From Candidatus Andeanibacterium colombiense (lineage in GTDB: Bacteria > Pseudomonadota > Alphaproteobacteria > Sphingomonadales > Sphingomonadaceae), in the NCBI GenBank assembly GCA_029202985.1, contig CP119316.1, positions 2,715,001-2,779,000 on the forward strand: a DNA stretch of 64,000 nucleotides, in the 5' to 3' direction. Under the pieces are notes generated by a model that saw only the letters and a list, made by a program, of their open reading frames with translations, had not been told where the DNA came from and did no database searches. The position numbers were made by a program, and so were the translations under genes. Shown here in pieces: positions 57,975 to 64,000 of this stretch (its first letter is position 1; each line of letters opens with the position of its first letter).

Positions 57975-58183
57975 GGGCTTCCATTCCCTGTGCGGGTCAA
58001 AGCCGTGATCGCTTCGGCGCCGACGCGAACGGGCGACGCCGCTAAAACTGCTGCTCGATAAAATAGGGTGCGGCAGTACAGGATTTTTGCGGTAGAGAAC
58101 GGACCAGAACAACATACTAAGGTTGTTGTTTTATATTCGATATAGAGCTATTGTTCTTCAATTGTTCCTTGGGGCGATTGACA
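57975..58183. other. Composition boundary upstream of the TcmP island
   Basis: The first about 80 bp are GC-rich and featureless. From about 58060 the sequence becomes AT-rich (TTTATATTCGATATAGAGC near 58129-58147). No tRNA, integrase or obvious direct-repeat attachment site was seen. Confidence 0.55.
58108..58144 (+). promoter_or_regulatory. Inverted repeats ahead of tcmP, candidate promoter/operator
   Basis: AACAAC (58108-58113) and GTTGTT (58122-58127) form an inverted repeat, followed at once by the palindrome TATAT-TCG-ATATA (58132-58144). The latter could include a -10 element about 40 nt before the ATG. Sites like these often bind a regulator, but none is encoded next door. Confidence 0.4.
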
Positions 58184-59086
58184 ATGACGGCTCAGGCGTT
58201 CGGCGACCAATATACGAAGCAAAAGCTGGATACGGTTGAGAAGTATCTTCGGCCTTACGCTAGTGCGCTGAAGAACCAGTCTTTCAAGCTGCTTTATATT
58301 GACGCCTGCGCTGGGTCGGGATCCTCAATTCCAAAATCTGCTACGAAAGCTGAAGAGGAGAACGCTCGTCAGGATTTATTAGGTGGGTTTGCAGCTCCAG
58401 TTTTCGACGCGGACCAAATCTTGACTGGATCGGCGGTTCGGGCTTTAGGAATAGAGCCACCATTTTATCGCTATCTTTTCAACGATCTCAAGCGATCGAA
58501 TGTGCACGCGTTGAGCGATATCGTAAGGGCTGACTTTAGTCATTTGGAGGACCGCATCGAGATCACTCAGCTCGACGCTAATAAGATGCTGCTTGATGTT
58601 TGTAGTGCCTATGATTGGAATAAAACGCGGGCAGTCGTTTTCCTCGATCCATTCGGATTGCAGATCAATTACGAAACGCTTCTGGCCTTGGGGCGGACGA
58701 AGGCCGTAGACCTATGGTATCTCGTGCCCGTTTTTGCGATGTATCGTCAGGTGTCTGGGGATGGGCATATTAACCCGGACGGCGGACCACGGGTGGATGC
58801 GGCGCTTGGTACTACCGCATGGCGGGACGTAGCGGTTGTCGAGCAACATTCGAATGATTTGTTCGACCTACCTCAGCTTAAGACGGAAAGGGCAGTCGAC
58901 ATCGCTTGGTTTGAAAAGATTGCGAAGGAGCGAATTGGCGAGGCCTTTGGTGGCCGCGTTCTCGATGAGACTTTACGACTGGGGAAAGATAGTATTCACT
59001 ATTTTTCGTTGATGTTTGCGTGGGCAAATCCGAGCCCAAAGGCGAATGAGCTTGCAAAGCGGCTCGCAAGAGCGGTTTTAAAATAG
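58184..59086 (+). CDS. tcmP: Three-Cys-motif partner protein TcmP
   Basis: A 300-aa protein of the TcmP family, so named because it is encoded next to Gp37/Gp68 three-Cys proteins. It has Rossmann-methyltransferase-like features: LLYIDACAGSG at about 36-46 (motif I with Asp40) and AVVFLDPFGLQINYETL at about 150-166 (motif-IV-like DPFG), then DLWYLVPVFAMYRQ. ATG at 58184 follows GGGGCGA; a TTG at 58151 would add 11 residues. Codon use is markedly AT-richer than neighbours, suggesting transfer. It abuts the next gene with no gap. Function unknown; a methyltransferase or nuclease role is only inferred. Confidence 0.85.
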   Translation: MTAQAFGDQYTKQKLDTVEKYLRPYASALKNQSFKLLYIDACAGSGSSIPKSATKAEEENARQDLLGGFAAPVFDADQILTGSAVRALGIEPPFYRYLFNDLKRSNVHALSDIVRADFSHLEDRIEITQLDANKMLLDVCSAYDWNKTRAVVFLDPFGLQINYETLLALGRTKAVDLWYLVPVFAMYRQVSGDGHINPDGGPRVDAALGTTAWRDVAVVEQHSNDLFDLPQLKTERAVDIAWFEKIAKERIGEAFGGRVLDETLRLGKDSIHYFSLMFAWANPSPKANELAKRLARAVLK

Positions 59087-59845
59087 ATGGCTGGCACGTC
59101 TGAAATCGAGTGGACTGATGTCACTTGGAATCCTGTCGCAGGCTGCACCATCGCTTCTGCCGGATGCTCGAATTGTTATGCGATGCGCATGGCTGCTCGT
59201 CTGCAGGCAATGGGCCATGTGAAATATCGAGGAACCACGCGAAAAAGCGGTGGCCGATATGTATGGACAGGCCGCGTAAACCTCGACGAGTTCAGCCTTT
59301 CGGCGCCACTTGAATGGCGAAAGCCAAAACGCATTTTCGTTAACTCAATGTCGGATTTGTTCCATCCCGACGTGCCCGAAGCCTTCATCCGGAGCGTCTG
59401 GGAGGTTATGGAAAAATGCCCGCAGCATCATTTTCAAGTTCTGACTAAGCGGCCTGATCGCATGGCGGGTCTGTTCGCTTCCAAGAAAATTTCTGCCTTT
59501 GCCAATGTGTGGATCGGGACTTCCGTCGAAAGCGGAGAAGTCGCTGATCGGGTGAAGCACCTTGTTGGCATCGAAAACGCTACGCGATTTGTCTCGTTCG
59601 AACCTCTGATTGGGAGGATTGGCGAAATTGATCTTCGCGGGATTCATTGGGCGATTGTCGGGGGAGAGTCAGGTCCACGAGCGCGTCCCATGGACGAAGA
59701 ATGGGTTGAAAGACTGTATGAGATTTGCCGTCGCGACGATGTAGCCTTCTTCTTCAAACAGTGGGGTGGACGTAACAAGAAGGCCGCAGGCCGTGAACTG
59801 CACGGGCGAACCTATGACGAGTATCCGCTCGACCTAGACGTCTGA
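59087..59845 (+). CDS. Phage Gp37/Gp68-family three-Cys protein (DUF5131)
   Basis: A 252-aa member of Pfam Phage_Gp37_Gp68/DUF5131. The three-Cys motif is Cys20-x6-Cys27-x2-Cys30 after VTWNPVAG; it probably binds an Fe-S cluster as in radical-SAM enzymes, though the spacing differs from CX3CX2C. Other blocks in order: FVNSMSDLFHPDVP, HHFQVLTKRPDRM, NVWIGTSVES, FVSFEPLIG, AIVGGESGPRARPM and FFFKQWGG. The ATG directly follows the tcmP stop, so the pair is translationally coupled. AT-rich like tcmP. The reaction is unknown. Confidence 0.88.
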   Translation: MAGTSEIEWTDVTWNPVAGCTIASAGCSNCYAMRMAARLQAMGHVKYRGTTRKSGGRYVWTGRVNLDEFSLSAPLEWRKPKRIFVNSMSDLFHPDVPEAFIRSVWEVMEKCPQHHFQVLTKRPDRMAGLFASKKISAFANVWIGTSVESGEVADRVKHLVGIENATRFVSFEPLIGRIGEIDLRGIHWAIVGGESGPRARPMDEEWVERLYEICRRDDVAFFFKQWGGRNKKAAGRELHGRTYDEYPLDLDV

Positions 59846-59879
59846 GGGCGTCGGCTCGATCTGCTCGCTCGCAATTCTA

Positions 59880-59907
59880 GCGGGACCCCGGAACAGTTCG
59901 GGGTTAC
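59880..59907. repeat. Half copy of family D repeat
   Basis: GCGGGACCCCGGAACAGTTC, then GGGGTTAC: matches one arm of the 52637-52722 element. It lies just after the TcmP island and marks the return to host-like composition. Confidence 0.65.
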
Positions 59908-59984
59908 AGGTACAGGGAAGGCGGGCAATCCCACCCCAAAAAACCATTTTCCTACACACCCCCATCTGTGCCTTAAACTACCAG

Positions 59985-60614
59985 ATGACGCACCACGGCC
60001 CCATCCTCCCCGCCGCGCAGCAACGCGCCGAACCCCACCCCGCAGACATCGACCGCCAAGGCGACCGCTGGACCGCGCCGAAGATGGCCGATTTCCTGCG
60101 CCAGCTTTCGGCGAGCCACTCGGTCAGCGCCGCCGCGCGCTCGGTCGGCATGTCGCGGCAGTCGGCCTATCGGTTGCGCTCGCGGCTGAAGGGGCAGGCG
60201 TTCGATCTGGCGTGGGACGTCGCGTTCCACCATTCCTACGACAACCTCGCCCATGCCGCGCTTGAGCGGGCGCTCAACGGGGTCGAGATTCCGGTTTTCT
60301 TCAAAGGCGAGCAGGTCGGATCCTATCGCCGGTTCGACGAGCGGCTGACGGTGGCATTGCTCGCGCTGAGCACTCAGCGCGGCAATGTGCCGCTGATGGG
60401 CCGCCGCGCGCCCGAGGCCGAGTGCCATGCGGGGCGGTTCGAGGCGTTGGTGGCCGAAGTCGCGGGCGGCGCGGATGGTGACGGGCCGGTTGGCGATCCG
60501 GGGCCAGTGGAGCAGGGCGAGGTTGCGCGGATTCATTCCGCAGGAGTGTCACCCTGGTCGGATGCCGATCTGATGGCGGGATTGCGCGCGGTCTATGGCG
60601 GAGACGCAGGGTGA
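59985..60614 (+). CDS. Helix-turn-helix protein of unknown function
   Basis: A 209-aa protein with an N-terminal HTH at about 34-70 (MADFLRQLSASHSVSAAARSV, then GMSRQSAYRLRSRL), followed by FDLAWDVAFHHSYDNLAHAALERALNG and a GEQVGSYRRFDERLTVALLALS segment. I recognise the pattern as a hypothetical DNA-binding protein common in sphingomonads but know no function. Host-like GC content. It could be a phage-terminase-small-subunit-like or regulatory protein; neither is shown. Confidence 0.7.
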   Translation: MTHHGPILPAAQQRAEPHPADIDRQGDRWTAPKMADFLRQLSASHSVSAAARSVGMSRQSAYRLRSRLKGQAFDLAWDVAFHHSYDNLAHAALERALNGVEIPVFFKGEQVGSYRRFDERLTVALLALSTQRGNVPLMGRRAPEAECHAGRFEALVAEVAGGADGDGPVGDPGPVEQGEVARIHSAGVSPWSDADLMAGLRAVYGGDAG

Positions 60615-60678
60615 CAGGGTGTAACTTGTGTAACCCTGCGGAGCGCCGCAATCATATTCTGGGACCCAGGAAGCGCCT

Positions 60679-60828
60679 CCTCTCCCCTTGCGGGAGAGGA
60701 TACGCTTGCTTGGCAACTTGTTGCCTAGCCAGCGTTGGAGAGGGGGAAGGGCTGGAAAATCCCTCTCCAAGCACCGCTAGCATCCTCACGGATGCAAGCG
60801 GTGCTATCCTCTCCCGCAAGGGGAGAGG
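60679..60828. repeat. 150-bp composite palindromic repeat, family B copy 3
   Basis: CCTCTCCCCTTGCGGGAGAG...GATACGCTTGC, inner GTTGGAGAGGG / CCCTCTCCAAG, and CTATCCTCTCCCGCAAGGGG...AGAGG. A further small palindrome AGCACCGCTAGC / GCAAGCGGTGCT sits between the inner and outer stems, as also in copies 1 and 2 in degenerate form. Confidence 0.9.
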
Positions 60829-60890
60829 AACTCTATACTCTAGAAGGATGAACTGCGCCCGGCCCCGCAGGCGTGCGTGCTTGTCCTGCC

Positions 60891-60917
60891 CGAGGTCCCC
60901 GCCTTCGCGAGGACTCA
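60891..60917. repeat. Half copy of family C repeat
   Basis: GAGGTCCCCGCCTTCGCGAG, then GACTC: one arm of the element seen at 4272 and inside edd, 9 nt from the rimO stop. Confidence 0.65.
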
Positions 60918-60925
60918 AGGGAGGC

Positions 60926-62350
<1,425 letters not shown>

Positions 62351-62448
62351 TGCGCGCGCCCCCTACACCCGCGGCGCGAAATACGCTACCGCCGCGCTTC
62401 CGACGCGGTCCGGTGATGGAAACCGCGCGGAACGACCCGGGGGGTCAT

Positions 62449-62859
62449 ATGGGACCGGTTAACTGGCTTGCGGTGTTTCTGGCGGCGCTCGTCGCGGGGG
62501 CGGTCGCCTTCGTGTGGTACGGGCCGCTGTTCGGCCGGGCCAAGCTGGAGGAAGTCGGCCCGGGCAAGCTCGCCAGCCGCCGCAGGCCGGCGCGGGCGAT
62601 CGCGATCACCGCCGGGGTGCTGCTGCTCGCCTCGGTGATGATCGGGCATATGTTCGCGCGGGTCGGAGCCGATACGCTCCATGCCAAGCCGTGGCTCTAT
62701 TTCATGATGGCGGGGGGCCTCGCGCTGACCTTCATCGCGCCGGCGATCTGGGTCAGCTATACCCATATGCGCGCAACCGCGCGGCTGGTGCTGATCGACT
62801 GCGGCTACTGGATCGCGGCCTATCTCGCGATGGGGGCGACCTTCTGGCTGCTGGGCTAG
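62449..62859 (+). CDS. DUF1761-family membrane protein
   Basis: A 136-aa protein with four predicted helices: NWLAVFLAALVAGAVAFVWYG with the family WYGPLFG motif, then AIAITAGVLLLASVMIGHMF, FMMAGGLALTFIAPAIWVSY and DCGYWIAAYLAMGATFWLL. ATG 62449 follows GGGGGG; an ATG at 62416 is possible. Function of DUF1761 is unknown. The 3' end overlaps the convergent channel gene by 4 nt. Confidence 0.82.
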   Translation: MGPVNWLAVFLAALVAGAVAFVWYGPLFGRAKLEEVGPGKLASRRRPARAIAITAGVLLLASVMIGHMFARVGADTLHAKPWLYFMMAGGLALTFIAPAIWVSYTHMRATARLVLIDCGYWIAAYLAMGATFWLLG

Positions 62860-63908
62860 GCTGGCGAAGGCTCCGCGGTCGGGAGGATCTCGACCACCGT
62901 GTCGCCTTCCTGCAGGGCTTGCGCACCGTCTTCCCAGAAGCCGATCTCCTGGCCCTCGCGGTAGACCCTCAGGCCCATGCCGCCGCTGGCAAGCTGGCCG
63001 AGCGGCCGGCCCACTTCCCCGGGCTGCACCGGGCGCTCGACCAGCTGGACCCGCCCGGCGACCGAGGCGAGATCGGCGAGGTAGTCCGCGACATGCGTGC
63101 CCTGCGCCGATCCGGCCAGCAGCAGGCCGGTGAAGCGCACCGGGTTGATCACATTGTCCGCCCCGGCCTGGCGGGCGAGGGTCTCGTTGTCATCCTGCCG
63201 CACGACCACGCTGATCGGAATGCCGGGCGCAAGGTGGCGCGCGGTCAGCACGATCAGGATCGAGGCATCGTCGCGCCCGGCCGAGACCAGGATCGACTGC
63301 GCCTGATCGATCCGCACCGCGAGCAGATTGTCGTCCCGGCTGGCGTCGCCGCAGATCACGTTGCAGCCCAGGTCCTCGGCGATAGCGAGGCGGTCCTGAT
63401 CGGTGTCCATCACCACGATCGTCCCCGCTTTCGTGCCGCGCTCGATCAGTTCCTGGACCGCTTCGGATCCGCTGATGCCGAAGCCGAGCACCACGATGTG
63501 GCCCGAAAGCTGCTTCTGGATGCGGACCATGCGGAATTTCTCCCAGCTTCTCTTGATGATGAAATTATAGGCGGAGCCGATGAAGATGAAGAGCACCGCG
63601 AAGCGGATCGGGGTGACGATCACCGCTTCGATCAGCCGCGCGCGGTCGCTCACCGGGGCGATGTCGCCGAAGCCGGTGGTGGTGATCGAGATCATCGTGA
63701 AATAGACCACGTCGAGGAAGCTGACATGGTGGTCGGCATTGTCGACCAGCCCGCTGCGGTCGGCGTAATGGATCGCGATCACAAAGGCGACCAGCGCCAG
63801 CGCCGCCGCGACCCTGATCCCGAGATCGGCCCAGGGCGAGATCGGCACCGCGCGCTTGAGCGGCTGCGAGTGCCCGGGAAACCGGCGGCGGTTTCCGTTC
63901 CGTGCCAT
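62856..63908 (-). CDS. kch: Potassium channel with RCK/TrkA-N domain
   Basis: A 350-aa two-helix K+ channel. TM1 about 29-47, pore and selectivity filter TTTGFGDIAP at about 77-86, TM2 about 97-117 (RFAVLFIFIGSAYNFII), then a TrkA-N/RCK Rossmann domain from about 137 (HIVVLGFGISGSEAVQEL) and a TrkA-C-like domain to the end. It resembles MthK/Kch-type ligand-gated channels. Its ATG shares one base with the stop of the upstream peptidase gene (TGATG). Confidence 0.9.
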   Translation of the reverse strand: MARNGNRRRFPGHSQPLKRAVPISPWADLGIRVAAALALVAFVIAIHYADRSGLVDNADHHVSFLDVVYFTMISITTTGFGDIAPVSDRARLIEAVIVTPIRFAVLFIFIGSAYNFIIKRSWEKFRMVRIQKQLSGHIVVLGFGISGSEAVQELIERGTKAGTIVVMDTDQDRLAIAEDLGCNVICGDASRDDNLLAVRIDQAQSILVSAGRDDASILIVLTARHLAPGIPISVVVRQDDNETLARQAGADNVINPVRFTGLLLAGSAQGTHVADYLADLASVAGRVQLVERPVQPGEVGRPLGQLASGGMGLRVYREGQEIGFWEDGAQALQEGDTVVEILPTAEPSPA

Positions 63909-64000
63909 CAGGGCCTGGCAAGGCCGAGCTTGGGCGCGGGATCGACCGGCTGGCCGTCCTTGCGGATCTCGAAATGGAGTTCGGGCTCGGTCGCCTCGCC
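63908..64000 (-). CDS. M23 (LytM/NlpD-type) peptidase, C-terminal 30 residues
   Basis: Only the end of the protein is in the window: GEATEPELHFEIRKDGQPVD then PAPKLGLARP. LHFEIRKxGxPVDP is the C-terminal signature of M23 peptidoglycan endopeptidases and NlpD/EnvC-like amidase activators. The 5' part lies beyond 64000, so the type cannot be decided. The stop overlaps the channel start by 1 nt. Confidence 0.82.
   Translation of the reverse strand, partial: GEATEPELHFEIRKDGQPVDPAPKLGLARP

Larger units (their letters stand above)
60615..60925. other. Repeat-filled intergenic region before rimO (3' side)
   Basis: 311 bp between the convergent HTH gene and rimO. It contains the family-B repeat (60679-60828) and a family-C half copy (60891-60917); the rest shows nothing gene-like. 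Confidence 0.8.

Noticed and set aside
57975..59985. Integrase, transposase or tRNA attachment site around the TcmP island
   Set aside because: None seen on either strand; transfer is argued from composition only.

Overview
The window is high-GC, densely coded DNA from an alphaproteobacterium, most likely in the Sphingomonadales (Erythrobacter/Novosphingobium/Sphingopyxis-like). This rests on several signs: an rRNA operon ending 23S-5S-tRNA-fMet, two large TonB-dependent receptors, RcdA (a CtrA-degradation adaptor restricted to alphaproteobacteria), an Entner-Doudoroff operon ending in a divergent PEP carboxylase, aromatic-catabolism genes, and several families of short palindromic intergenic repeats. 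No species can be named from the sequence alone.

Layout. 1-1.7 kb: 3' part of 23S rRNA, 5S rRNA, initiator tRNA. 1.8-11.6 kb: a plant-polymer and aromatic catabolic block (tannase/feruloyl-esterase-like protein, glutathionyl-hydroquinone reductase, GH3 beta-glucosidase, SDR, FMN 2-hydroxyacid dehydrogenase, two aromatic-acid-type MFS transporters). 11.7-23.1 kb: a phosphate block (TonB receptor coupled to a beta-propeller phytase lipoprotein, ppx and ppk, a second TonB receptor behind a clear Pho-box array, and a PhoB-like regulator with a degenerate receiver). 23.1-29.3 kb: MarR regulator divergent from an operon of aldehyde dehydrogenase, lignostilbene-dioxygenase-like carotenoid oxygenase, SnoaL-like protein, zinc alcohol dehydrogenase and esterase. 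29.3-35.7 kb: a structured leader and a giant repeat protein joining an autotransporter barrel, a run of 30 prolines and an OmpA domain. 35.7-36.5 kb: gene remnants, including a broken O-methyltransferase. 36.5-46.3 kb: housekeeping genes (MBL hydrolase, glpK, rcdA, two DUF465 genes, ptsP, RodZ-like, cpoB/ybgF, tilS, L,D-transpeptidase). 46.3-54.2 kb: zwf-edd-glk-eda-ppc, read leftward, mostly with 4-nt overlaps. 54.3-58 kb: transglutaminase-like, YjbQ, AlkB-like and a type-B carboxylesterase. 58.1-59.9 kb: an AT-richer two-gene island encoding TcmP and a Gp37/Gp68 three-Cys protein. 60-64 kb: an HTH protein, rimO, DUF1761, a K+ channel and the C-terminus of an M23 peptidase.

Most notable points: (1) the TcmP/Gp37-Gp68 island, a conserved pair of unknown function with foreign-looking composition; (2) a palindromic intergenic repeat inserted in frame inside edd, recalling Rickettsia palindromic elements; (3) the autotransporter-polyproline-OmpA giant protein and its leader RNA; (4) an 11-bp-periodic Pho-box array within a phosphate-scavenging gene cluster. 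All calls come from reading the sequence; no database search was run.
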